In this document: in pieces, positions 43,831 through 52,713 of the stretch | Position numbering within the stretch: position 1 is the stretch's first letter | How the letters are laid out: every line of letters starts with the position of its first letter | Source: an uncultured Clostridia bacterium | GTDB lineage: Bacteria > Bacillota > Clostridia > UMGS1810 | NCBI GenBank assembly: GCA_934454585.1 | Contig: CAKSFP010000006.1 | Span: 54,177 to 118,176 of the forward strand | DNA length: 64,000 nucleotides | Direction of reading: 5' to 3' | The notes under the pieces: model-generated | The model's database searches: none | What the model saw: only the letters and a program-made list of their open reading frames with translations | Told to the model about the DNA's origin: nothing | Position numbers and translations under genes: made by a program

Positions 43831-44632
43831 TTACCGCACCGTTCCTTGCCGAGTAACCGCCGCCGATATCTTTGCCGAGATCGCAGGTGTACACCCATTC
43901 TATCTTGTCGCCGTCCCTCAGCTGATAACGGGAACAGCCGTAGTTCGGGAACCATCCGTTCACGCGGTACATCCAGCCGGACAGTTCGCCGCAGTCAAAT
44001 TCATACAGATTGCCGATGCCCTCTATATAGGCGCTGTTGTATACCGGGGTGTTCACAAACTCCAGGTGGATTTTGTTTCGCTTCATCTCGCGCACAAGCA
44101 CATTGAAAACGCTTTCGCCCTCATGGAACACAACCGTCTGCTCGGGCAGAATCATCCCGCCGGTCGGGATTACACTCTCCTTGCCGCTTGTTTTTCCCAC
44201 GGCAGTGTCACACCGTACCGACAAAGTACAGGTCAGCTCGGTTCCTGTTATTTGTGCCTGCTGCGGTTCGGCGGGGGTGGGTTTGCCGACCGGCGAAGGC
44301 TCGGTTTTGTGTTCATCCGTGCCTGTTTTTTCGTCAATCTTTATGCCGTTTTCGTGAGAATGTTTTTCGTTTGCGGCGCTGTTCTGCTGTGTTTGTTCAT
44401 TTGTGTCGGTGTCGTGTGTCGCCGCATCGTCGGTCGGATTGTTTTCAATATCTTCATCTGCGGTGTTTTCGCCGCTTTCGTTAGCTGCTTCGGTTGAAGA
44501 TTGTGCGGATAATGCACCGCTGTCCGCAGTGTCATTGTCTGTCACGCCGCCGCAGAAATATGCCGCCGCGAGGGCAACTGCGATTATGACGGCGGCTATG
44601 ATTGCCGCGCGGTGGGTTTTGATGTGGTTCAT
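43823..44632 (-). CDS. Membrane-anchored DUF4430 protein (transcobalamin C-terminal-like)
   Basis: 269 residues. A single N-terminal hydrophobic segment (residues 10-27) serves as signal or anchor; the cysteine at about 27 may be lipidated, though the lipobox is imperfect. Residues 30-130 are a Glu/Asp/Thr/Asn-rich spacer suited to crossing the wall. Residues about 165-265 form the DUF4430 fold (VFNVLVREMKRNKIHLEFVN, then SGWMYRVNGWFPNYGCSRY, and DKIEWVYTCD). This domain corresponds to the beta domain of vertebrate intrinsic factor and transcobalamin. Next to an ECF transporter and a toroid protein, it probably presents a corrinoid ligand at the surface; the ligand is inferred. Confidence 0.85.
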   Translation of the reverse strand: MNHIKTHRAAIIAAVIIAVALAAAYFCGGVTDNDTADSGALSAQSSTEAANESGENTADEDIENNPTDDAATHDTDTNEQTQQNSAANEKHSHENGIKIDEKTGTDEHKTEPSPVGKPTPAEPQQAQITGTELTCTLSVRCDTAVGKTSGKESVIPTGGMILPEQTVVFHEGESVFNVLVREMKRNKIHLEFVNTPVYNSAYIEGIGNLYEFDCGELSGWMYRVNGWFPNYGCSRYQLRDGDKIEWVYTCDLGKDIGGGYSARNGAVNE

Positions 44633-44665
44633 GGTTTGGTACTCCTTTTTTGGAACATATGAGCG

Positions 44666-44722
44666 AGAATTGACACATATACAGACGGCACAAGTATTTA
44701 TGCGTGCAAAATAAAATATACC
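44666..44722. repeat. Dispersed repeat, unit D (degenerate)
   Basis: cacatatacagacggcacaag then aaaataaaatataccc, matching 24363-24406 (cagacggcacaag...atataccc). It lies between the toroid-SLH and DUF4430 genes within one operon. Confidence 0.45.
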
Positions 44723-44740
44723 CTGTGAGCCGCCTTGTAA

Positions 44741-46273
44741 TTATTCATTGATCAATTTTAAGGCGTTATATATCATCTGCGCCACTTCGTATCTTTTAAT
44801 CGCGTCTTGGGGTCGTATGTTCAGTTCACTGCGGTCGCATATTCCGACGGAATAGCAGAATGCCACACTATCGCGCGCCCAGCCGGACACGGAGGTGTAA
44901 TCGTCAAATTCCGCAAGAATGTTGCGCACCGATTCGGCGTTAAGCGTGTTCTCAAGTCCGAGCAACCGTGCGGCTCTGCATACCATTGCCGCCGCCTGTT
45001 CGTTGGTTATGGTGCTGTCGGGGTCAAACTTTGTGTCGGACACTCCGTTTATTATGCCGTTCCGGAACGCCGCACCAACATAGCAGAAATGCCAGTCATC
45101 GGGGGCAACATCCGCAAACTGCGTCTCCGTTGCAGGCGGCAGAGAGAGCGCTCTGACGATTATCGCCGCAAATTCCGCCCTTTTCATGGTGGCGTCGGGT
45201 GCAAAGCTGTCGTCGGTCATCCCGTTGATAATTCCCCTGCGCGCCAAATCCTCAATTGCCGTTTGTGCCTTGTGTCCGCCGATGTCGGCGAAGGTCTTGT
45301 CGGTGTATTTTATCTGCGGTACGCTTGACTCCGGATTGGTTTGCGCCGACATATTTTCAATCGTCACATCGCTCATGTCAAACAGCGCCGTTTTGCCGTT
45401 TTTGAGCCTGTCCGCCGCGACAAGGGCATAACAACACTGCTCGGTAGCCATGAGGTTTGAAGTGTCCGTGTGCGAAAAACTGCCGTCGGAGTTTTTGAAA
45501 GAATTGATGTTGTCAACAATGGTTTTGCCGTTCTTTACAAATCGCGAATCTTCACAAGATACTCCGAGGGCCGACAGTGCCGTGAGCACCTGGGCGGCGC
45601 TCTCCGAAGTTTCGGCGCCGTAGGCGGTGTAGCCGCCGTCGGCACACTGCCCCCGTGACAGAAAATTAAGCGCACTGTCAATGGCGGTCTGCACTTCTGT
45701 TTTTGTGCGGTGTTTCGCCAGGGCACAGAGCGCCATTGCAGTTATGTCCGCATCGGATTCCTCCGATTCGTCCGAGAACGCCCAGCCACCGTCCGCATTT
45801 TGGCGGCTGAGTATGTGGTTGATGTAGGCTGTCTTTATCTCGTCCGTGCCGAAATTTTTGCAATCGAGGGCAATCAACGCCCATATTGCGCCGTTAATAC
45901 CCTGCCAAACTGTCTTGTCATAGTCGAGCAGCGGCGCGGTAAGGTCATAGCCGCAGATGTTTTGCGCATCCTTGCCAATAGATGTGAGCGCGAGGATAAC
46001 GCGTGAATATTCGGTGTGTTTTTTTGTATTCAGAACACCGCTTTTTTCGCGAACATATGACTGCACGGCAGAGTAGTATTTTTGAAAATAATCGTCGTTT
46101 GTATTCATACCGCCCCGCGCCAGGGCAATGACAGTCCATTCTCCGCCGACGGATGAGACAGTCGGTTCGGTGACGGTTCTTGTGAGATATGCCGCAGTAT
46201 CGCCGACAGGGGATGCGAGTGCGGCGGTTATGATGATTAGTATTGCTATGGTTGTCGAAAGAAATTTTTTCAT
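44741..46273 (-). CDS. Secreted alpha/alpha-toroid (prenyltransferase-repeat) protein with SLH domains
   Basis: 510 residues. Signal peptide 1-20. Residues about 30-300 contain repeats of the prenyltransferase/squalene-cyclase toroid class (SRQNADGGWAF, SRGQCADGGYTAYG, FKNSDGSFSH), the same fold as the alpha domain of intrinsic factor. Residues about 325-510 hold three SLH domains (ARRGIINGMTDDSFAPDATMKRAEFA and following), which fix it to the wall polymer. With the DUF4430 protein encoded next, the two could form the alpha and beta halves of an intrinsic-factor-like binder. It is the first gene of the operon. A role as a terpene enzyme is unlikely because it is secreted. Confidence 0.88.
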   Translation of the reverse strand: MKKFLSTTIAILIIITAALASPVGDTAAYLTRTVTEPTVSSVGGEWTVIALARGGMNTNDDYFQKYYSAVQSYVREKSGVLNTKKHTEYSRVILALTSIGKDAQNICGYDLTAPLLDYDKTVWQGINGAIWALIALDCKNFGTDEIKTAYINHILSRQNADGGWAFSDESEESDADITAMALCALAKHRTKTEVQTAIDSALNFLSRGQCADGGYTAYGAETSESAAQVLTALSALGVSCEDSRFVKNGKTIVDNINSFKNSDGSFSHTDTSNLMATEQCCYALVAADRLKNGKTALFDMSDVTIENMSAQTNPESSVPQIKYTDKTFADIGGHKAQTAIEDLARRGIINGMTDDSFAPDATMKRAEFAAIIVRALSLPPATETQFADVAPDDWHFCYVGAAFRNGIINGVSDTKFDPDSTITNEQAAAMVCRAARLLGLENTLNAESVRNILAEFDDYTSVSGWARDSVAFCYSVGICDRSELNIRPQDAIKRYEVAQMIYNALKLINE

Positions 46274-46294
46274 TGTTCTTTTCTCCTTTACGAC

Positions 46295-46323
46295 ATTATA
46301 TCATACAATATGTTCCGAATCAA
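46295..46323 (-). promoter_or_regulatory. Promoter of the toroid-DUF4430-ECF operon
   Basis: On the minus strand TTGATT (46318-46323), 17 bp, TATAAT (46295-46300), about 20 bp before the start codon. I see no cobalamin riboswitch in this short leader. Confidence 0.65.
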
Positions 46324-46418
46324 TCAATAAAACAAACAAAAACTTGCAAAAAGCAAGTCTGTCTGAAAACTGCACATAAAAATCGTCGCATGAAATATAA
46401 TTTTGTTGTGGTTTGACA

Positions 46419-46466
46419 TTGACATTTAATAGTTTTGGGTATAGAATATGTAGCATACGACATATT
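46419..46466 (+). promoter_or_regulatory. Promoter and palindromic operator of the efflux operon
   Basis: TTGACA (46419-46424), 17 bp, TAGAAT (46442-46447). Overlapping the -10 and start region is the inverted repeat AATATGT-8 nt-ACATATT (46445-46466), of the size bound by MarR dimers. This fits autoregulation by the MarR gene that follows. Confidence 0.65.
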
Positions 46467-46485
46467 ATTTGTGAGGTGAGTTAAA

Positions 46486-46956
46486 ATGCAGGCGGCTGAA
46501 TTGATTGATAGATTTGTCCGCTCATCAAAGCGGATGAAAAAATGTTCGGCGCAGGCAATGTCGAAGATTGATTTGACCTTCGGACAGGTTGAGATTTTGC
46601 ATTATCTGTTCGAAAACATGGACAGAAAGGTGACCCAAAAAGACATTGAGACGGAATTCGGTCTCAGCCATGCCACAATAAACGGATTTGTGCAGAGGCT
46701 GGAGGCCAAGGGACTGCTTGTGACACGACAGGATGACGATGATAAACGATTCAAGGTAGTGAAGCCGACGGAATTTCTTTATGACTATTACATGAAAGCA
46801 CGCGCTCATGTGGAGAGCTTTGCAAAGATCCTTGATGAAAAAATGTCACCGAACGAACGGCAGACACTTGCGGATTTGCTTAGGAAATTCGATAATATAT
46901 GCGTGGATTATGTAAACAAGGTTATGGAGGAGGAAGAACATGAACAAAACAACTAA
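46486..46956 (+). CDS. MarR-family regulator of the efflux operon
   Basis: 156 residues with the MarR winged helix: LTFGQVEILHYLFENMD, the recognition helix SHATINGFVQRLEAKGLL (about 65-82) and the wing RQDDDDKRFKVV. MarR dimers usually repress neighbouring transporters and release DNA on binding small aromatic ligands. It overlaps the TolC-like gene by 17 bp, and a suitable palindrome covers its own promoter. It probably represses the operon. The ribosome site gaggtgag lies upstream. Confidence 0.92.
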   Translation: MQAAELIDRFVRSSKRMKKCSAQAMSKIDLTFGQVEILHYLFENMDRKVTQKDIETEFGLSHATINGFVQRLEAKGLLVTRQDDDDKRFKVVKPTEFLYDYYMKARAHVESFAKILDEKMSPNERQTLADLLRKFDNICVDYVNKVMEEEEHEQNN

Positions 46957-48052
46957 GAAAGCCGTATCGGCGTTTCTGTGTGCGGCTGCGCTTTTTGCCT
47001 CAACCGCGGCATATGCCGCCGAGAGCAAGACATACACCTTTACTCTGGAGCAGGCGATAGATGCCGCTATGACGGATAATCCTCAGCTTGAGGCATGCGA
47101 TGCGGAGCAAAAGAGCAATCAGTACAACCTGAGTGCGGCGATGAACACTAAGAGCAAGTACAAAAAAATGCCCGTGTATGCATCGAGCTATGACACGATG
47201 TACATAAAAGAAGGTTACTATGTGGATATGTACAAGACTCTTATGGAGCTGAACACAAAAAAGCGCGAGCAGATAAGCTCATCTGTGGCATTTGGTGTTA
47301 CGCAGAGTTATTATCAATATAAGATAGCGAATTCGCTGTGCGATGTAGCAAAAAAAGCATATGACTTGGCGCAGGAGAACTTCGAGAATGTGAACAGACG
47401 GTTTGAACTCGGAATGATAGCACAGCTTGATCTTGACAACGCATCGCTGAGCGTGAGCAACTGTGAGAGCACACTGCGTGACTATGAGCGCCGGCGCGAC
47501 ATTGCGCGGGAGAACCTAAAAATCAAACTTCAGCTTGACGGACAGGAATGTGATTTTGTTCTGACGGACGGCATAGAGTGCGATGAATTTGCGGCGGACG
47601 CAGATTCCGACATTGCCAAAGCAATGGACACAAGATACGATGTGGCGTCGCTCAAGGCAAACTACGAGCTTGCGCAGAAGTATTTTGACTACACAAAGCC
47701 GCTCACTCCGGGCAGTGCGAAGTATCAGACGGCATACAGCGACCTGGTGTCGAAAGAATACAGCTATACCAACAACAAAAAGCTGATTGCCCTGTCGGTA
47801 CGCAGCACCTATAACAGTGTGCTTGCCGCGGCGGATTCGCTGGACAACGCTCGCTGCAGTGCCGACATAGCCAAGCGCACATATGATATAAACAAAGTGA
47901 AATTCGACAACGGAATGATAACGAACAGCGACCTGACAACATCGCTGAACAATTATCTCAACGCAGAGACAGCGCTTGAAAATGCCAAGCTTACATACAA
48001 GCTGGCATACGAAAAATACGGATATGAAATTTCAATAGGCTTGCAGCAATAA
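46940..48052 (+). CDS. TolC-family protein lacking clear barrel inserts
   Basis: 370 residues. Signal peptide 1-26 (cut near AYA-AES). Two TolC-like repeats of long helices are visible (LEQAIDAAMTDNPQLEACDAE; later YDVASLKANYELAQKYF). In outer-membrane TolC proteins (about 430-490 residues) each repeat has beta strands that build the barrel; here the stretches between helices are short (about residues 68-90 and 260-282), with no clear alternating strands. That fits a single-membrane cell in which only the alpha tunnel is useful, but the topology is inferred. It is the first structural gene of the tripartite efflux set. Confidence 0.82.
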   Translation: MNKTTKKAVSAFLCAAALFASTAAYAAESKTYTFTLEQAIDAAMTDNPQLEACDAEQKSNQYNLSAAMNTKSKYKKMPVYASSYDTMYIKEGYYVDMYKTLMELNTKKREQISSSVAFGVTQSYYQYKIANSLCDVAKKAYDLAQENFENVNRRFELGMIAQLDLDNASLSVSNCESTLRDYERRRDIARENLKIKLQLDGQECDFVLTDGIECDEFAADADSDIAKAMDTRYDVASLKANYELAQKYFDYTKPLTPGSAKYQTAYSDLVSKEYSYTNNKKLIALSVRSTYNSVLAAADSLDNARCSADIAKRTYDINKVKFDNGMITNSDLTTSLNNYLNAETALENAKLTYKLAYEKYGYEISIGLQQ

Positions 48053-48063
48053 GGGAGGACAAG

Positions 48064-49392
48064 ATGAATATTAAAAAAATTTCGGCAGTGCTCATGGCGG
48101 CGGTTGTTGCCCTGACGGCATCTGCCTGCGGCAAAAAAGACAATGAACAGTCACAGGAGCAATCCGACGCGACAAATGTCACGGTGTATGAAGTCGGCAC
48201 GGGCGACATAAACGCCACTGCATCATATACGGGTGAGATAACCGCGGCGGAGAGCACCGTGGTGTCGGGCAAGGTGTCCGGCGAGGCAAAATCGGTCAAT
48301 GTGAAAGAGGGCGATTTTGTTAAGGCAGGCTCTGTGCTCATGACCATAGACACCACATCATATCAGCTGGCATATAACCAGGCATTGGCGGCATACAACA
48401 GTGCAATATCGGCGAAGAAAAGCGCCGAGGCTTCAAAACGCAGTGCCGAGGCAGGCTACAACAGCGTGACGGGCGGCAGCAATGCGCAGACTCTCTCTCA
48501 GCTTGAAACGGCGCTTAACTCCGCAAAAATAGCTTATGACAACGCGCTTGACAACTACAACAAGCAAAAGACCCTCTATGACATGGGAGCCATAAGTGAG
48601 ATAGAATTTAACACTTACAAAACAGCATATGAAAACGCACAGCTCAGCCTCAATTCCGCACAGACAAACTATGACCTTACGAAAAATGTTGTTTCGGGTG
48701 AGAGCGCAGCCAACGCACAGGCGGCGATAGATGTTGCCGAAGCCGGTATAGGCAGTGCGGTCTCCGGCATAGAGTCGGCAAAGGCGGCTCTTGACATTGC
48801 GCGCAACAATCTGGATAATTGCAATGTAAAGGCGCCCATATCCGGATACATATCTTCCAAGAGCATAAGCAAAGGTCAGATGGCGGCTCAAGGAGTTGGG
48901 CTCTTCACCATAACCAACACTTCCACTGTTGAAGCAAAGATAAATGTGACCGAGGCTGTTATAGAGATGATAGATGTGGGCACGGCGGCAAGCGTAAGCA
49001 TAAAGAGCGCCGGCATAGATTCCGTAGGCGGTACGGTCACCGCAGTCAACCCGGTAAAGGACACCGCTACGGGACTTTTCTCTGTGCGCGTATCTGTGCC
49101 GAACGATGCCGGCGACATAAAGGTCGGCATGATAGCGGACATAGTGCTCGTTACAAAGAGCGGAACCGACACGATCACCGTGCCGACGGCGTCACTCCTG
49201 CAGGAAGGTGATTCATACTATGTGTATGTGGCAGAGGGAGACACGGCAGTGCGCCGTGATGTAACCCTGGGCATAACAAACGATGAGACGGCAGAGATCA
49301 TCTCGGGAGTGAACTCGGGCGATAAAGTCATCGTCAGCGGCAAGGAGTATCTTTCTGACAAGAACAATGCTATAAACATCGTGGCGGAATAG
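48064..49392 (+). CDS. Efflux adaptor subunit (HlyD/MFP family), lipoprotein
   Basis: 442 residues. A lipobox LTASAC places the lipidated cysteine at residue 22. Typical adaptor layout: the biotinyl-lipoyl half AAESTVVSGKVSGEAKSVNVKEGDFVKAGSVL (two segments near 62-93), a long alpha hairpin of about 120 residues (about 105-240), the matching lipoyl half (NCNVKAPISGYISSKSISKGQ), and a beta-barrel and membrane-proximal part to the end. It connects the RND pump to the TolC-like partner. It sits 11 bp downstream of the TolC gene and 10 bp upstream of the pump. Confidence 0.93.
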   Translation: MNIKKISAVLMAAVVALTASACGKKDNEQSQEQSDATNVTVYEVGTGDINATASYTGEITAAESTVVSGKVSGEAKSVNVKEGDFVKAGSVLMTIDTTSYQLAYNQALAAYNSAISAKKSAEASKRSAEAGYNSVTGGSNAQTLSQLETALNSAKIAYDNALDNYNKQKTLYDMGAISEIEFNTYKTAYENAQLSLNSAQTNYDLTKNVVSGESAANAQAAIDVAEAGIGSAVSGIESAKAALDIARNNLDNCNVKAPISGYISSKSISKGQMAAQGVGLFTITNTSTVEAKINVTEAVIEMIDVGTAASVSIKSAGIDSVGGTVTAVNPVKDTATGLFSVRVSVPNDAGDIKVGMIADIVLVTKSGTDTITVPTASLLQEGDSYYVYVAEGDTAVRRDVTLGITNDETAEIISGVNSGDKVIVSGKEYLSDKNNAINIVAE

Positions 49393-49402
49393 GAGACAAA
49401 AT

Positions 49403-52400
49403 ATGAAACTGCATGAAATTTCAGTAAAACGGCCTGTTGCCGTGTCGATGGTAGTGCTCATATTTTTTGTAATAGGCATCTATTCAATGTCGATGCTATC
49501 CATAGAAATGATGCCGGACATGGACATGACATATGCGCTGGTGTACACATCGTATTCAAATGTAGGTTCGGCCGAAGTGGAAAACCTTGTAACCAAAAAT
49601 ATTGAGGGCGCCATAAGCTCTGTGTCGGGCGTGGACACTATTCAAAGTCAATCGTCCGAGGGCAGCTCGATGGTCATGGTGTCATATCACGCCGGAACGG
49701 ATATGGACAAAGCTGTGACCGACATGAAGGACAAAATAGAACTTATCAAATCATATCTGCCGGACGGGTGCGATGACCCTATGGTAATGAAACTTGACAC
49801 ATCCATGATGAGCGCCGCCATGATGAGTGTCAGCTACGAGGGATACGACCTCATTCAGACAAAACAGTTTGTTGAGGATAACCTAAAGAGTAAGCTTGAG
49901 GCGGTGGACGGTGTTGCATCGGTCAATGTTATCGGTGCGCAGGACAGGATTATAGAGGTGACTGTAGACCCGGAGAAGATTTACGGTTACAACCTTGATG
50001 TGTCGTCAATCGCCGGTTTGATAGCCGCACAGAATGTCAATCTGCCGTCGGGCACAACCGAGGGCATGAACAAGAATATGTCCGTTAGGACGCTCGGCAA
50101 ATTCTCCGAGATTAAAGATATAGAAAATGTGCCGATAAACACCCCTGCGGGTCAGGTGCTCTATCTCAAGGATGTTGCGAGAGTGAACGACACATATTCG
50201 GACAATTCAACTTATGCAAGGCTCAACGGCGAAAACTCGCTCTCGATTACCATAAGTGCGGAGTCAGACGCAAACACAGTTGATGTGGTAAACGGAATCA
50301 CAAAAGTGCTCGACGATCTGAACGCCGCCAATCCGAAGTTTAAGTACAACATGACCATGGAGCAGGCAAGCTACATAGAGAACTCCATAAATTCTGTGGC
50401 AAACAACGCCGTTACCGGCGTCCTGCTTGCGATTATCGTGCTGTTGCTGTTCCTGGGCAATGTTAAGACATCTCTCGTAATCGGCATATCTATGCCGATA
50501 TCGGTTGTGACTACATTTATAGGAATGTATTTCTCGGGAATGTCGCTCAATGTGGTGTCGCTCGGCGGACTGGCGCTCGGCGTCGGCATGCTTGTTGACA
50601 ATGCCGTTGTGGTTATAGAGAACATATATCGCCGCAAAACAAGTCTTGGAGAGGATGCACGCACATCGTCAATGAGCGGTGCCGGCGAGGTTGTCGGTGC
50701 GGTTGTTGCGTCGGTGCTCACCACTTGCATTGTGTATGTACCGATACTGTTTATAGACAACATGATGGCGATTATGTTCAAGCAGTTGGCGTTTGCGATT
50801 ATCTTCTCGCAATGTGCTTCATTGCTCACCACATTTCTCATCATACCTATGTTCACATCCAAGATAACGGACAGCGACAAGCGCAACGAGAAACTGTCAT
50901 TTCTGCTTGTGCCTTTTGAAAAACTGCTCGACCGTATGTATGCACTTTACGAGCGAACACTTTCAGTGCTGCTCCGTAACACGCGCAAGACGGTGCTCGG
51001 TGTAATAGCGTTGTTTGTGGTGTCGCTCATAGTTTTGGGTCAGCTCGGCATGATTATTATGCCAAGCAGCGACGAAGGTACAATCTCTGTCAGCGTCACG
51101 CTGCCGCAGGGAACAAAGCTTGAAGATACGGACGCCATGTCGAAAAAGGTTGAGAACATCATTGCGGAAAACGGTGATGTAGACACCATTTTCTCAAGTG
51201 TTGGTTCGGAGGGGGCAACTTCCGCAATCATGGGCGCCGGAGCAAACACATCCACAATCACTGTTACACTTAACGACAAGCGAAAAAAGAGCACGGATGA
51301 TGTGAGCCAGGATATCCGCGATATGCTCAAAAACATCTCAGGTGCGGAAATCGCAGTGTCGGCATCAAGCACGGGCATGAGCAGTATGGCGTCAAACGAA
51401 GTTCAGTTCCGTTTCAGCGGAAACGACGACAAACAGCTCGAGAATTTTATAGACAATGCCGAAAAGGTGCTCTCAACGGTTGACGGTGTGTCCGAAACGG
51501 ATACATCACTCTCGGATACCAAGTCCGAGGTTCGCATTCACATGGATTCCGGCAGGGCTGCCATGTATGGATTCAACACTGCGTCGGTGTCCAATCTCGT
51601 TAAGTATGCATTGGACGGAACTACGGTTTCGCGATATACCGACGGCGGAAGTGAGTATGACATAAATCTGAAGTACCCCGAAAATTATGTCAAGGACTAT
51701 AATCAACTCAAGGAACTGAGAATAAAATCGCCCACCGGTCAGTGGGTGTCGCTGTCCGACATTGCCGATGTCAGCGTGGAGCAAGGTTACACCACCCTGA
51801 CACGAGTGGACCAAAAGAGAGTAATCACCCTCACGGGAAAGCTGTACGGCACTGACATGGGCACGGCAAAGACGGCGTTTGAAAAGAAGATTCACGAATC
51901 GGGCATTCCCGATGGCATCACCATTGACACCGCAGGTTCATATGATGTCATGATGGATGCCATGAAGTCGCTGTTTATTGCGATACTCCTCGGCATACTG
52001 CTCATGTACATGGTCATGGCGGCACAGTTCGAAAATCTGCTGCAGCCGTTCATCATTCTGTTCACGGTGCCGTTGGCGATTATCGGAGTTGTACTCGCAC
52101 TTGCGGTTACGCACAGTTCACTCTCGGTTGTGGGACTCATCGGTATATTGATGCTCATCGGTATTATAGTAAACAACGCTATTGTGCTCATAGACTTTGT
52201 GAATACATCCAAAAAGGAAAACCCCGATATGGGACTTGACGAGAGACTCATAAACGCCGGAATCGTGCGTATGAGGCCTATCCTTATGACATCGCTCACA
52301 TCCATCCTCGGTTTCCTGCCGATGGCGGTGTCAAGGGCGAGCGGCTCCGAGATGATGCGTCCGCTTGCGATAGTGCTTCTGGGCGGACTGTTTGTCGGCA

Positions 52401-52495
52401 CACTGCTCACGCTGTTTATCATACCGACGGTGTATAAGATATTTGAGATAAAGGCAGAAAGACACCGCGCCAAAAAGCAATTGAAAAATGCCTAA
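49403..52495 (+). CDS. RND-family efflux permease (AcrB-like)
   Basis: 1030 residues with the RND layout: helix 1 (VAVSMVVLIFFVIGIYSMS), two large extracellular loops, and two groups of helices (about 335-550 and 850-1015). In helix 4 the motif is LGVGMLVDNAVVVIENIYR: one of the two AcrB proton-relay Asp residues is kept and the second is Asn, as often in Firmicute relatives. The second half repeats it with MLIGIIVNNAIVLIDF. It exports hydrophobic compounds using the proton gradient. The ligand is unknown; the MarR gene suggests an inducible detergent-, bile- or antibiotic-like substrate. Confidence 0.93.
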   Translation: MKLHEISVKRPVAVSMVVLIFFVIGIYSMSMLSIEMMPDMDMTYALVYTSYSNVGSAEVENLVTKNIEGAISSVSGVDTIQSQSSEGSSMVMVSYHAGTDMDKAVTDMKDKIELIKSYLPDGCDDPMVMKLDTSMMSAAMMSVSYEGYDLIQTKQFVEDNLKSKLEAVDGVASVNVIGAQDRIIEVTVDPEKIYGYNLDVSSIAGLIAAQNVNLPSGTTEGMNKNMSVRTLGKFSEIKDIENVPINTPAGQVLYLKDVARVNDTYSDNSTYARLNGENSLSITISAESDANTVDVVNGITKVLDDLNAANPKFKYNMTMEQASYIENSINSVANNAVTGVLLAIIVLLLFLGNVKTSLVIGISMPISVVTTFIGMYFSGMSLNVVSLGGLALGVGMLVDNAVVVIENIYRRKTSLGEDARTSSMSGAGEVVGAVVASVLTTCIVYVPILFIDNMMAIMFKQLAFAIIFSQCASLLTTFLIIPMFTSKITDSDKRNEKLSFLLVPFEKLLDRMYALYERTLSVLLRNTRKTVLGVIALFVVSLIVLGQLGMIIMPSSDEGTISVSVTLPQGTKLEDTDAMSKKVENIIAENGDVDTIFSSVGSEGATSAIMGAGANTSTITVTLNDKRKKSTDDVSQDIRDMLKNISGAEIAVSASSTGMSSMASNEVQFRFSGNDDKQLENFIDNAEKVLSTVDGVSETDTSLSDTKSEVRIHMDSGRAAMYGFNTASVSNLVKYALDGTTVSRYTDGGSEYDINLKYPENYVKDYNQLKELRIKSPTGQWVSLSDIADVSVEQGYTTLTRVDQKRVITLTGKLYGTDMGTAKTAFEKKIHESGIPDGITIDTAGSYDVMMDAMKSLFIAILLGILLMYMVMAAQFENLLQPFIILFTVPLAIIGVVLALAVTHSSLSVVGLIGILMLIGIIVNNAIVLIDFVNTSKKENPDMGLDERLINAGIVRMRPILMTSLTSILGFLPMAVSRASGSEMMRPLAIVLLGGLFVGTLLTLFIIPTVYKIFEIKAERHRAKKQLKNA

Positions 52496-52562
52496 TAAAA
52501 AAACAGGCTTGCCGTGTTAACGACAGACTCATAAGATTTTTTTCGCGGAGTAGTTCCAAATT

Positions 52563-52585
52563 TACGGAGCTGCTCCGTTTTCTTT
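52563..52585 (+). terminator. Rho-independent terminator of the efflux operon
   Basis: acggag / ctccgt stem around ctg, followed by ttttcttt. Confidence 0.7.
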
Positions 52586-52635
52586 AATAATATTATTTAT
52601 ATTGCAAAAACATATAAACAAAACCCTGTTCGGGA

Positions 52636-52664
52636 TTGATTTTTCTTATCGGTTGTGATAAAAT
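52636..52664 (+). promoter_or_regulatory. Promoter of the lipoprotein gene
   Basis: TTGATT (52636-52641), 17 bp, TAAAAT (52659-52664), about 50 bp upstream of the TTG start at 52714. Confidence 0.6.
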
Positions 52665-52713
52665 GTACTTATCTATATATAATTGTCACATCAAAATATC
52701 GGAGATGAACATC

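Noticed and set aside
46274..46330. Cobalamin riboswitch before the toroid-DUF4430-ECF operon
   Set aside because: The promoter is about 20 bp from the start codon, which leaves no space for the roughly 200-nt riboswitch; none of its sequence boxes was seen.
48421..48700. Tandem repeats in the adaptor gene (Ala/Ser-rich)
   Set aside because: The periodic Ala/Ser/Asn codons encode the long coiled-coil hairpin of the adaptor, a normal property of the family, not a DNA repeat element.
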